64,000 bases of DNA. Source: Rhodobacter sp. GTDB lineage: Bacteria > Pseudomonadota > Alphaproteobacteria > Rhodobacterales > Rhodobacteraceae. The notes beneath the pieces were generated by a model. That model did no database searches. It saw only the letters and a program-made list of their open reading frames with translations, and was not told the origin of the DNA. The position numbers were made by a program, and so were the translations under genes. Below are positions 1 through 11,704 of the stretch, piece after piece. The first letter of the stretch is position 1. Each line of letters opens with the position of its first letter. The stretch spans positions 806,001-870,000 of the forward strand of contig JAIXUH010000002.1 in the NCBI GenBank assembly GCA_027484145.1, read 5' to 3'.

Positions 1-3000
1 TCTGACGCAGCACTTCCAACCCCCGCGTGGCGGCGGCATCGTTCACAGGGGCCACGTTGGGTTTGCCCTCGTCATCACCGCGACCAAGGTCGTCAAAGGA
101 TGCTCCGGTCGGCTTCACATGCGCCAGATCGGTGCGGTCCAGATAGGATACGGCCAGTTCGCGGAAGATGTAGTCAAGGATCGAGGTCGCATTCTTGATG
201 CTGTCGTTGCCCTGCACCATGCCTGCCGGTTCAAAGCGGGTGAAGGTGAAGGCTTCGACAAACTCTTCCAGCGGCACGCCGTATTGCAGGCCAACCGACA
301 CCGCGATGGCAAAGTTGTTCATCATGGCGCGGAAGCCCGCACCTTCCTTGTGCATGTCGATGAATATCTCGCCCAGAGAGCCGTCCTGATACTCGCCGGT
401 CCGCAGATACACTTTGTGACCGCCGACAATCGCCTTCTGGGTATAGCCCTTGCGCCGCTCGGGCAGCTTTTCGCGGTGGCTGCGGACGATTTCCTTGACG
501 ATGACCTTTTCCACGATCTTTTCGGCCAAGACAGCCGCCTTTTCGTGCAAGGAGCCGTTGAGCAGAACCTCTTCGGCCTCTTCGTCGTCTTCGATCAACG
601 CCGCTGCCAAGGGCTGGCTCAGCTTGGACCCGTCGCGATAGAGCGCGTTGGCCTTGATCCCCAGCGAATGCGACAGCTCATAGGCCGACAGCGTTTCCTC
701 GATCGTGGCCGAGTTTGGCATGTTGATCGTCTTGGAGATCGCGCCCGAGATGAAGGATTGCGCCGCCGCCATCATGTAGATGTGGCTGTCAACCGACAGA
801 TAACGCTTGCCTTTCTTCCCGCAAGGGTTGGCGCAGTCAAACACGCTCAGGTGCTTTTCCTTCAGGAACGGCGCGCCTTCCAGAGTCATCGTGCCGCAAA
901 CATGGTCATTGGCGGCATCGATCTGCGCCTTGGTAAAGCCAAGGTGACGCAGCAGGTCAAAGGTCGGGTCGTTCAGCTTGTCTGCCGGAATGCCCAGCGT
1001 GCCCTTGCAGAAGTCTTCGCCCAGCGTCCACTGGTTGAACACAAAGCGGATGTCAAAGGCCGAAGGCAGCGCGGCCTCGATCTTCTCAATCTCGCGCGGG
1101 CCAAAGCCGTGGCCGATCAGCGCGGTGTGGTTGATCGCCGGGGCTTGCGCGATGGAGCCGTGGCCGACAGCATAGGCCACAATCTCGGCCACCTGATGGC
1201 CGGGATAGCCCAAAGCCTCCAGCGCGCCGGGAACCGACTGGTTGATGATCTTGAAGTAACCGCCACCGGCCAGCTTCTTGAACTTCACCAGCGCGAAATC
1301 TGGCTCGATCCCCGTCGTGTCGCAATCCATCACCAGACCAATGGTGCCGGTCGGCGCAATAACGGTGGTCTGGGCGTTGCGGAAACCATGCGCCTCGCCC
1401 AAGGCAAGCGCCTCGTCCCATGCGCTGCGGGCCAAAGCCACCAGCGTCTTGTCGGGGCAGTTTGCATAGTCCAGCGGCACCGGGGCCACGTTGACGGCCT
1501 CATACCCCGCCCGTTCGCCAAAGGCGGCGCGGCGGTGGTTGCGGATCACGCGCAGCATATGCGCGGCGTTGCGGCCATAGCCCGGGAAAGCGCCCAATTC
1601 GCGCGCCATTTCGGCGCTGGTGGCATAGGCCACGCCGGTCATCACAGCAGACAATGCGCCACACAGGGCACGGCCTTCGGCCGAGTCATAGCCAAGGCCC
1701 ATGTTCATCAGCAGACCGCCGATGTTGGCATAGCCAAGGCCCAAGGTGCGGAAGTCATAGGACCGCTGCGCGATTTCCTTGGACGGGAACTGCGCCATCA
1801 TCACGCTGATTTCCAGCGTGACCGTCCACAGCCGGCTGGCGTGGATATAGCCATCGGCATCGAACTTGGCGTCCTTGAAGAAGGTCAGCAGGTTCATCGA
1901 CGCAAGGTTGCAGGCGGTATCATCCAGGAACATGTATTCCGAGCAAGGGTTCGATCCGCGGATCGCGCCATCTTCGGGGCAGGTGTGCCATGCGTTGACG
2001 GTGTCATGGAACTGGATGCCCGGGTCGGCGCAGGCCCATGCGGCATGACCCACCTGATCCCACAGATCGCGCGCCTTGATCACCTTGGCGTTCTTGCCAT
2101 CGGTGCGGCGGATCAGCGCCCAGTCGGCGTCATCCTTCACGGCCTTCAGGAAAGCATCCGTCACGCGGACCGAGTTGTTCGAGTTCTGGCCCGACACGGT
2201 GATATAGGCCTCGGAATCCCAGTCCACATCATAGGTCGGGAATTCGATCGCGGTGTAACCCTGCTTTGCGTACTGCAGGATGCGATTGGTATAGGTGTCG
2301 GGGATCATCGACTTCTTGGCCGATTTGATCGCCGCCTTCAGGGCCGGGTTCTTGGCCGGATCCACCGAATCCTCAGCCGACCCATCCCATGTACGGATTG
2401 CGGTGAAGATCTCGTTCAGGCGCACCTCGTGCAGCTTCGACCCTGCCACAAGGCTGGCCACCTTCTGCTCTTCGATAACCTTCCAGTTGATGAAGGCCTC
2501 GATATCGGGGTGATCCATGTCACAGATCACCATCTTGGCCGCGCGGCGCGTGGTGCCGCCCGACTTGATCGCGCCTGCGGCCCGGTCACCGATCTTCAGG
2601 AACCCCATCAGGCCGCTGGATTTGCCGCCGCCCGACAGCTTTTCGCCCTCGCCGCGCAAAGACGAAAAGTTGGTGCCGGTACCTGAGCCATATTTGAACA
2701 GACGTGCCTCGCGCACCCACAGGTCCATGATCCCGCCATCGCCCACAAGGTCATCCTTGACCGACTGGATAAAGCAGGCATGCGGCTGCGGGTGTTCATA
2801 GGCGCTGGAGGATTTCGTCAGCTTGCCCGTTTCGTGGTCCACATAGAAATGCCCCTGCGATGGGCCGTCGATGCCGTAAGCCCAATGCAGGCCGGTGTTG
2901 AACCACTGCGGACTGTTCGGTGCGGCCATCTGACGGGCCAGCATGAAGCGCATCTCGTCGTAATAGGCGCGGGCATCAGCCTCGGTGGTGAAATAGCCAC

Positions 3001-3370
3001 CCTTCCAGCCCCAATACGCCCATGCACCCGCCAGACGGTCAAACACCTGTTTAGCTGAGGTTTCGCCGACAATGCGTTGATCTTGCGGCATTTCTGCCAA
3101 AGCTGCTTCATCGGGAACAGACCGCCACAAGAATTCGGGCACGCCCTTTTCCTTGACCTTCTTCAGACGGGCCGGAACGCCAGCCTTGCGGAAATACTTT
3201 TGCGCCAGAACGTCCGACGCGACTTGGCTCCAGCCTTCCGGCACTTCGACCGCGTCGTTGCGAAACACGACCGTGCCATCGGGGTTGCGGATTTCCGAGA
3301 TGGTCTTGCTGAACCCCATCGCGCCATAGGCGCCGGTTGCTTCGGTCGTGAACTTACGCTCAATCTTCAT
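1..3370 (-). CDS. nrdJ: Vitamin B12-dependent (class II) ribonucleotide reductase, 3' end truncated by window edge
   Basis: Minus-strand translation from ATG at 3370: [66 protein letters not shown]...[16 protein letters not shown], typical of NrdJ; frame open to window edge. Confidence 0.95.
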   Translation of the reverse strand, partial: MKIERKFTTEATGAYGAMGFSKTISEIRNPDGTVVFRNDAVEVPEGWSQVASDVLAQKYFRKAGVPARLKKVKEKGVPEFLWRSVPDEAALAEMPQDQRIVGETSAKQVFDRLAGAWAYWGWKGGYFTTEADARAYYDEMRFMLARQMAAPNSPQWFNTGLHWAYGIDGPSQGHFYVDHETGKLTKSSSAYEHPQPHACFIQSVKDDLVGDGGIMDLWVREARLFKYGSGTGTNFSSLRGEGEKLSGGGKSSGLMGFLKIGDRAAGAIKSGGTTRRAAKMVICDMDHPDIEAFINWKVIEEQKVASLVAGSKLHEVRLNEIFTAIRTWDGSAEDSVDPAKNPALKAAIKSAKKSMIPDTYTNRILQYAKQGYTAIEFPTYDVDWDSEAYITVSGQNSNNSVRVTDAFLKAVKDDADWALIRRTDGKNAKVIKARDLWDQVGHAAWACADPGIQFHDTVNAWHTCPEDGAIRGSNPCSEYMFLDDTACNLASMNLLTFFKDAKFDADGYIHASRLWTVTLEISVMMAQFPSKEIAQRSYDFRTLGLGYANIGGLLMNMGLGYDSAEGRALCGALSAVMTGVAYATSAEMARELGAFPGYGRNAAHMLRVIRNHRRAAFGERAGYEAVNVAPVPLDYANCPDKTLVALARSAWDEALALGEAHGFRNAQTTVIAPTGTIGLVMDCDTTGIEPDFALVKFKKLAGGGYFKIINQSVPGALEALGYPGHQVAEIVAYAVGHGSIAQAPAINHTALIGHGFGPREIEKIEAALPSAFDIRFVFNQWTLGEDFCKGTLGIPADKLNDPTFDLLRHLGFTKAQIDAANDHVCGTMTLEGAPFLKEKHLSVFDCANPCGKKGKRYLSVDSHIYMMAAAQSFISGAISKTINMPNSATIEETLSAYELSHSLGIKANALYRDGSKLSQPLAAALIEDDEEAEEVLLNGSLHEKAAVLAEKIVEKVIVKEIVRSHREKLPERRKGYTQKAIVGGHKVYLRTGEYQDGSLGEIFIDMHKEGAGFRAMMNNFAIAVSVGLQYGVPLEEFVEAFTFTRFEPAGMVQGNDSIKNATSILDYIFRELAVSYLDRTDLAHVKPTGASFDDLGRGDDEGKPNVAPVNDAAATRGLEVLRQ

Positions 3371-3552
3371 CTGCCCCGTCCTTACTGATTTTGGCCCCCG
3401 GTTGTGCCGGGTTGGCTGCATGGTCTCTCTTGGCCCGCACGGCGAGAAGGGCACAAGAAAAGCGGGCCTTGCCTGTATCGACAGGCAAGACAGCAGCGCC
3501 GGGTGGCACCAACCTGAACTGGTTCAGCTTTTCTTTTGTCCCCTCCCGCCAG

Positions 3553-3568
3553 ACACAACATTTAGTGT
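3553..3568. promoter_or_regulatory. Candidate NrdR box upstream of nrdJ
   Basis: ACACAACATTTAGTGT; reverse complement ACACTAAATGTTGTGT is close to the published NrdR consensus aCacwAtATaTwGtgt. Confidence 0.6.
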
Positions 3569-3845
3569 CCGTCCGGGTTGTTTCGTCAAATTGTCGTAAT
3601 CCGCGGCCGGGGGCAATGGATTTTTTTGCCGCAGCGAAACGTTTTCAGGCTTGACGCGAACACGGCGTTTTCACGGCGGCGTTAACATACGATTCACCGC
3701 CCGCTGCGGCCTGTGGGCCGGTCTGGGGATAAGCCGGGGGATGACTGTGGGATGATTGGATGAACTTGCCCAGTTTCGCCAAGAACACGGCACACTTGCG
3801 CCAAGCCGTTCAGAACCTGCGTGAATCTGTGGATGAAATCAAAGC

Positions 3846-4724
3846 TCAGGCGCGGCGGTTGATCAGCACGATTCCCGCTGCCACCAGTGCCGCTGCAAGG
3901 GCAAGGCCAAGTGTGACTTCCTCGCCATAGAAAAGCACGCCGAAGGCCATCGCGAAAACAGGCGTCATGAACGAAAAAGAGGCAACGGTGGCGGATGGGT
4001 AGGTCGACAGCAGCCACAGCCACATCGCAAAGCCCCCTGCCACCACTATGGATGCCTGAAACAACAGCCCCCATATGTGGTAGATGTTCAGGTCACGGAT
4101 CAGCGGGCCAAAGAAGGGTGCGGCCAAAATCAGGATCGGCCCCGATACCAGCACCATCCAGAACAACTGCATTTCCGACCCCGCTTCGCGCAGCACCGTC
4201 CGCCGCGCCAGAAACGCCGTCAAGGCCCAGCCAAGCGCCGCCCCAAGGGCTGCCAGATCGCCGGGCAGACTGCCCCCGCTTGCCGATTGACGCGACAGAA
4301 TCGCCGTAGCGGTACCGGCAAAGGCCAGCAGCAGCCCGATGCCCTTTGTCGGCGTGATCCGTTCGTTCGGCAGGCCGAAATGTGCCAGCAGCGCAAACCA
4401 CAGCGGCATGGAATAGAAGATGACAGATGCCCGCCCCAGCGCGGTCAGGTCCAGCGCGACAAACAGGCACAGAAACTCGATCGCGAACATTGTGCCAATG
4501 GCCAGCCCTGCCAGCAGATGCGCACGCCGCAGAACCGGCGGCCGCCCGTTCCAGCGCAACCACGCCCAGACAAAGCCCACCGCCAGCACAGACCGCAGCC
4601 CGGCAAAGAACACGGGTTGAATGCCCTTGTTCACCTCGACGACCACGACCTGATTGATCGCCAGCAGCAGCGCCACCCCTGTCAACGCCGCAAACCCGGT
4701 TCCGTCCAGCCTGTCTTTGCGCAC
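3846..4724 (-). CDS. DMT superfamily transporter (EamA domain)
   Basis: 292 aa, about 10 TM segments, EamA-like repeats. Confidence 0.85.
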   Translation of the reverse strand: MRKDRLDGTGFAALTGVALLLAINQVVVVEVNKGIQPVFFAGLRSVLAVGFVWAWLRWNGRPPVLRRAHLLAGLAIGTMFAIEFLCLFVALDLTALGRASVIFYSMPLWFALLAHFGLPNERITPTKGIGLLLAFAGTATAILSRQSASGGSLPGDLAALGAALGWALTAFLARRTVLREAGSEMQLFWMVLVSGPILILAAPFFGPLIRDLNIYHIWGLLFQASIVVAGGFAMWLWLLSTYPSATVASFSFMTPVFAMAFGVLFYGEEVTLGLALAAALVAAGIVLINRRA

Positions 4725-4886
4725 GCTTTACCCCTGCCCTGATCCCCCGGTGTGGCGCTCGCGCCGCGCGGGGTCAAGGCCGCTTGTGCAGGGCGGCCCC
4801 CGCCTTGGCGGTTGACGGGGCGGCGAACAGCGGCAAGGTTGGTAATGCGTGCCGCGCCAGGCCGCGTGTGACAGGGAGCCATTTCC

Positions 4887-5675
4887 ATGAGTCTGATGAA
4901 AACGCTGACACGGGTTGCCATCGGCATCGTGATCGCCAAGGGCGTGCAGCATGTGACCAGCCGCTCACGCGGGGCTTCGACCCCCGCGCCGCGAACCAAT
5001 GCCGGAACAGGCCGCAGCTACGCGCCCGACACCAAGGGCATGGGCGGCATCATGGACGAAATCCTGAACGCGGGGAAAAGCCGCAAGAGCAGCACCCGGT
5101 CCTCTGGCGGGCTGGATGACCTTTTGGGCACCAGCCGCAACACCAGCCGGACCCGCAGCAGCACGCCAAAAGGCGGATTGGGCGATCTGCTGGGCAGCCG
5201 GTCCGGCGGTGGTGGTCTGGGCGATCTGTTGGGCGCGGTTCTGGGCGGGGCCGCAGGGGGCGCCGCAGGTGGCGCCGTCCTCGGGCAATCCACCCGCCGC
5301 ACCCCCGAACCGGAACAAGAGGATGAGGCCGAGGCCGCCGTCCTGCTGCGCGCCATGATCATGGCCGCGAAATCCGACGGCACGCTGGATGACGCCGAAA
5401 AGGCCAAGCTGATGGATCAGGTGGGCGATGCCACCCGCGCCGAGATCGACTTCATCAACGCCGAACTGTCCGCCCCCGTTGATATTGACGGGCTCTTGCG
5501 CGACGTGCCCCGCGGGATGGAGGAGAAGGTCTATATGGTGTCGCTGATGGCCATCGATCTTGATGAGCGCGCCGAGGCCGAGTATCTGCACCAGCTTGCC
5601 CAAGCGCTGGGTCTGAGCGAGGCCGAAGTGAACGCCCTGCACGATCACGCCCAAGCCCCCCGCATCTATAGCTGA
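4887..5675 (+). CDS. DUF533 / TerB-like inner-membrane-associated protein
   Basis: 262 aa; Gly-rich GGLGDLLG repeats and GAVLGGAAGGAAGGAVLG stretch, C-terminal TerB-like helical region (LLRAMIMAAKSDGTLDDAEKAKLMDQV). Confidence 0.8.
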   Translation: MSLMKTLTRVAIGIVIAKGVQHVTSRSRGASTPAPRTNAGTGRSYAPDTKGMGGIMDEILNAGKSRKSSTRSSGGLDDLLGTSRNTSRTRSSTPKGGLGDLLGSRSGGGGLGDLLGAVLGGAAGGAAGGAVLGQSTRRTPEPEQEDEAEAAVLLRAMIMAAKSDGTLDDAEKAKLMDQVGDATRAEIDFINAELSAPVDIDGLLRDVPRGMEEKVYMVSLMAIDLDERAEAEYLHQLAQALGLSEAEVNALHDHAQAPRIYS

Positions 5676-5744
5676 GCCATGCGGGGTGGCGCCCTGCGCG
5701 CCACTTCGCTAAAGCGTCCGCAAAAAGGACCGACGGACTTGACC

Positions 5745-6161
5745 ATGACCGATATCATCGCCCGCTGCGAGGCAAAGGGTCTGCGAATGACCGACCAGCG
5801 CCGCATTGTGGCGCGGGTCGTGGGCGATTCCGATGACCACCCCGATGTGGAAGAGCTTTACGCCCGCGCTGCCAAGATCGACCCGCGCATCTCACTCGCC
5901 ACGGTCTATCGCACGGTCAAGCTGTTCGAAGAGGCGGGCATTCTGGAAAAGCTGGAATTCGGCGATGGTCGCGCCCGCTATGAAGACGCCGAGCGTGATC
6001 ACCATGACCACCTGATCGACGTGAACTCGGGCGAGGTGATCGAATTTGTCGACCCCGAGATCGAGGCCCTTCAGGAACGCATCGCTGCGCGCCTTGGTTA
6101 TCGGCTGATCGGTCACCGGCTGGAACTATTGGGCGTACCCGTCAAGAAATCATCCAAGTGA
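5745..6161 (+). CDS. fur: Fur family transcriptional regulator (Fur/Mur type)
   Basis: MTDIIARCEAKGLRMTDQRRIVARVV...ATVYRTVKLFEEAGILEKLEFGDGRARYE...HHDHLID. Confidence 0.85.
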   Translation: MTDIIARCEAKGLRMTDQRRIVARVVGDSDDHPDVEELYARAAKIDPRISLATVYRTVKLFEEAGILEKLEFGDGRARYEDAERDHHDHLIDVNSGEVIEFVDPEIEALQERIAARLGYRLIGHRLELLGVPVKKSSK

Positions 6162-7031
6162 ACGCACAAGACAACCGGCGCGGCGCGCTTTTGATGGTCG
6201 CCAGCATGGCGGCCTTTGCGTTCGAGGATCTGTTCCTGAAGCGCGCGGCCATGGAACTGCCCCCCGGTCAGGTGATCGCGATGATTGGCGCCGTGGGGGC
6301 GCTTTGCTTTTGGGCCATCGCCGCCAGCCGGGGCGAGGCGATCCTGATCCGCGCCGCCCTGTCGCCACCCGCGCTGATCAGAAGCCTGTCCGAAGCTGGT
6401 GCGACCATGCTTTACATCACCGCCCTTGCCCTGATCCCGCTGTCGATGAACGCTGCACTTTTGCAGGCGTCTCCCTTGGTGGTCACCATGGCCGCCGCAC
6501 TTTTCCTGGGGGAAAAGGTCGGCTGGCGGCGCTGGACAGCCATTTGCGTGGGCTTTGTCGGCGTGCTGGTCATCCTGCGCCCCACCACCGAAGGCTGGCA
6601 ACCCGCTGGCCTGTTGACCGTGCTTTGCGTTGTCATCCTTGCGGCGCGCGACCTTGCCACCCGCGTCATGCCCGCCAGCATCGGCACGTTCCAGCTCACG
6701 ACATGGGCCTATATCGCGCTGGTTCCGGCGGGGCTTGCCCTCATGGTGTTGCATGACACGCCTGTTGCACCAATCAACCCCGCCGATTGGGTCAACCTGA
6801 CCGGCGCGCTGCTTACCGGGCTTGTGGGCTATTGGGCGATCACCGCCGCCATGCGGCAGGGTGACGTGTCCTATGTAGCCCCGTTCCGCTATACACGGCT
6901 GGTCTTTGCCCTGATCCTGTCGGCCATTTTCCTGAACGAACGCCCCGATGCATGGATGCTGACCGGGGCGGCGCTTGTCATCGGTTCGGGCCTTTACACC
7001 TTTGCCCGCGAGGCACAGCGCAACCGCCGGA

Positions 7032-7054
<23 letters not shown>
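6158..7054 (+). CDS. DMT superfamily transporter (EamA domain)
   Basis: 298 aa, multi-TM, EamA-like; GTG start overlaps the fur stop. Confidence 0.85.
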
Positions 7055-9294
<2,240 letters not shown>

Positions 9295-9301
9295 GTCATC
9301 T

Positions 9302-9328
9302 GCGGTCAGCCCCCATGTGGGCTGGCCG
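9302..9328. terminator. Hairpin between convergent eno and SDR genes (possible bidirectional terminator, no clear U tract)
   Basis: GCGGTCAGCCCccatgtGGGCTGGCCGC. Confidence 0.45.
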
Positions 9329-9333
9329 CACCC

Positions 9334-10107
9334 CTACCCCGGCAGCGCCACCTTGAATTCCTGCAAGGTGTTGCCGCCATCGACCACGATCAACTGCCCG
9401 GTGATATAGCTCGCCTCTTCCGCCGCCAGAAACAGCACCGCATGCGCCACTTCGGCCGGGGTTCCGGGGCGGCCAAGCGGTGTGAAGCGCCCGGCAACCA
9501 ACTCCCCTTCGGATGAGCTTTCGGTGGCAATCCACCCCGGCCCCACGGCGTTGACCGTGATGCCCTGCGCGCCGGTTTCAATCGCCATCACCCGCGTCAT
9601 GCCCATCAATCCGGCTTTTGCTGCGGCATAGGTCCCCGAACCGTCAATGCCCACCAGCGGCCCTGTCACCGATGACATCTGTACGATGCGCCCATACCCG
9701 CGTGCGCGCATCCCCGGCAGCACGGCGCGGCACATCCGGAACGTCGAGGTCAGCGAAATCGCAATGCCATGCTCCCATTGTGCATCCGGCAGATCGGCCA
9801 GTTGCGCGCGCGGAAAGTCCACACCCGTCTGCTGCATGCCCGCGTTGTTCACCAGAATGTCAATCGGGCCAAGGGCCGCTTCGACGCCAGACACCAACGC
9901 ATCGATTTCGGCCTGCCGCGTCAGATCGGCGGTCATGGCGAAAACTTCGGGCCCCAGTTCCGCCGCCCGCGCATGAATCCGCTCTGTGGTCGAGGTGATG
10001 GCCACCCTTGCCCCGGCATCGCGCAGCGCCCGCGCGCACCCCATGCCGATGCCGCCCGCGCTGCCCGCGCCTGTCACCAGCGCCACCTTGCCCTTGACCC
10101 CTGCCAT
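9334..10107 (-). CDS. SDR family oxidoreductase
   Basis: MAGVKGKVALVTGAGSAGGIGMGCARAL...NNAG...YAAAKAG...ITGQLIVVDGG. Confidence 0.9.
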   Translation of the reverse strand: MAGVKGKVALVTGAGSAGGIGMGCARALRDAGARVAITSTTERIHARAAELGPEVFAMTADLTRQAEIDALVSGVEAALGPIDILVNNAGMQQTGVDFPRAQLADLPDAQWEHGIAISLTSTFRMCRAVLPGMRARGYGRIVQMSSVTGPLVGIDGSGTYAAAKAGLMGMTRVMAIETGAQGITVNAVGPGWIATESSSEGELVAGRFTPLGRPGTPAEVAHAVLFLAAEEASYITGQLIVVDGGNTLQEFKVALPG

Positions 10108-10200
10108 TGCCGCCCCCTCAGATGTTCGGTCACGCTAGCGCGGTTGCGGGCGCATCGAAAGGGTGTTGCACGCCAAAGCGCCGCGTCGGATACTGCCGCC

Positions 10201-10620
10201 ATGCAGACCGCAGACCAGTTAATCACCCATCTGAACCTTGCCCCACATCCCGAAGGCGGCTGGTATCGGCAAACCTGGCAAGGGCCCGTCGTGCAAGGCC
10301 GCGCCACGGGCACGGCGATCCTGTTCCTGCTTCGGACGGGCGAGCGCAGCCATTGGCACCGGGTGGACGCGGACGAGATCTGGCTATGGCACGCGGGCGC
10401 GCCCCTGATCCTGTCGATGGGCGATACCCACGCCACCGATGTGGTGCTCGGCCCCGATGTTCTGGGCGGGCAGATGCCGCAAATCCTTGTTCCGACAGGG
10501 CATTGGCAGGCCGCACGGTCCACGGGAGACTATACGCTGGTGTCCTGCACCGTCAGTCCCGGCTTTCAGTTTGACGGGTTTGAGCTTGCCGCGCCCGAGT
10601 TTGATCTGCCGCGCGGCTGA
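10201..10620 (+). CDS. Cupin domain-containing protein (DUF985 family)
   Basis: MQTADQLITHLNLAPHPEGGWYRQTWQ...GTAILFLLRTGERSHWHRVDADEIWLWHAGAPL...VSCTVSPGFQFDGFEL. Confidence 0.85.
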   Translation: MQTADQLITHLNLAPHPEGGWYRQTWQGPVVQGRATGTAILFLLRTGERSHWHRVDADEIWLWHAGAPLILSMGDTHATDVVLGPDVLGGQMPQILVPTGHWQAARSTGDYTLVSCTVSPGFQFDGFELAAPEFDLPRG

Positions 10621-10626
10621 CCCCGC

Positions 10627-11655
10627 CTATGTGCCGGTCGCGGCCAGATCATCCGCAGCGGGATAGGCCGCGCCAAAGTCAAAGGCGGGCAACTCTTCCA
10701 CCAGCATGCCTGCCGCAGCAAGGGCTGTAGCCGCCTCATTCATGGTCGGATGTCTGGCATCAGCCTCGGACATCCGCACGGCGCGCATGCCTCGGTGCTG
10801 GCCCAAGGTGCCCTCGGCCACCCGGCGGCCATCGAGTCCTTCAAAACTGATCCGGTCCAGCGCCGCATCGCGCAGGGGCAGCACCATGCCTTCTTGCAGC
10901 GCCATGGTTTGCATCAGCGGCATCGACAGGCGGGACAGAACTGCCTGCAGCACGCATTCCGCCGCCTCGACCCGCGCGGCAAGAGCGGCGGTAAAGGCCG
11001 GTCGCGCAACCGAATCGTGCACGGCGTTGCGTCGCAGCTTTGGCTTGCGGCCACGCCCGTCTGCCGGAAGCACGAGAACCATATCACCAACACGCGCGCC
11101 CTGTTGCAGCGACAGCTTGGCGCTGAGCGCGCGGTACGGCACATCTTCCAGCAAAAGCCCCAGCGGGCGCGGTTCTTCGATGAAGGACGCATAGCGAAAG
11201 CCGCTGGTCCAGACCAGATCGCCTTCACAGTCCAGCGCCTCTTCCAGATTGGACAGGGCAAGATCGGCCAGCGGAGAGATCATGGCCGCATCGGTGCGGG
11301 TGGGCTTGCGCGATTCGGGGGGCTGCGCCCCGCAGCGGCCCATCGTCAACACCTCGACCATCCCGGTCAAAAGCTCGGGCGACATGACCAGAAGGCCCAA
11401 GCCATCTTCCGGCCCTTCCAGCATCAGGATCAGCGCGCGTTCAGGCGGCAGATCCAGCAGTTCGGCCAGCGACAGGCGCTGCACGGTCTGGCCCACGAAA
11501 TCCAGCGGCAGTTGCATCATGTCGCGCGCGGCGCGGGCAAAGGCCAGCCGCCATGCGCGGTCGGCCCCCGGCCCCCCTTCGGCTGCAGATTGTGTTGCGG
11601 CCAAAAGCTTCTTGCGTAGAACATCCCCTGCCAAAACAACGCCTCCGCCATGCAC
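10627..11655 (-). CDS. FliM/FliN (SpoA) domain-containing protein
   Basis: 342 aa; C-terminal EAAECVLQAVLSRLSMPLMQTMALQEGMVLPLRDAALDRISFEGLDGRRVAEGTLGQHRGMRAVRM resembles a SpoA domain. Confidence 0.65.
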   Translation of the reverse strand: MHGGGVVLAGDVLRKKLLAATQSAAEGGPGADRAWRLAFARAARDMMQLPLDFVGQTVQRLSLAELLDLPPERALILMLEGPEDGLGLLVMSPELLTGMVEVLTMGRCGAQPPESRKPTRTDAAMISPLADLALSNLEEALDCEGDLVWTSGFRYASFIEEPRPLGLLLEDVPYRALSAKLSLQQGARVGDMVLVLPADGRGRKPKLRRNAVHDSVARPAFTAALAARVEAAECVLQAVLSRLSMPLMQTMALQEGMVLPLRDAALDRISFEGLDGRRVAEGTLGQHRGMRAVRMSEADARHPTMNEAATALAAAGMLVEELPAFDFGAAYPAADDLAATGT

Positions 11656-11704
11656 CGCCCATGGCAGCAGACTGCCTCAGAAATCTTGCCAAATGGTTGA
11701 TGAA

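Noticed and set aside
119-2686. 855-aa plus-strand ORF
   Set aside because: Antisense to nrdJ; the opposite frame encodes a clear conserved enzyme, and long antisense ORFs are expected in high-GC DNA.
3514-3527. Possible LexA/SOS box upstream of nrdJ (CTGAACTGGTTCAG)
   Set aside because: Alphaproteobacterial LexA sites are GTTCN7GTTC direct repeats; this has only a 2-bp spacing in inverted orientation.
9769-10200. N-terminal extension of the 283-aa cupin ORF
   Set aside because: Overlaps the oppositely oriented SDR gene; cupin (DUF985) homology begins at 10201.
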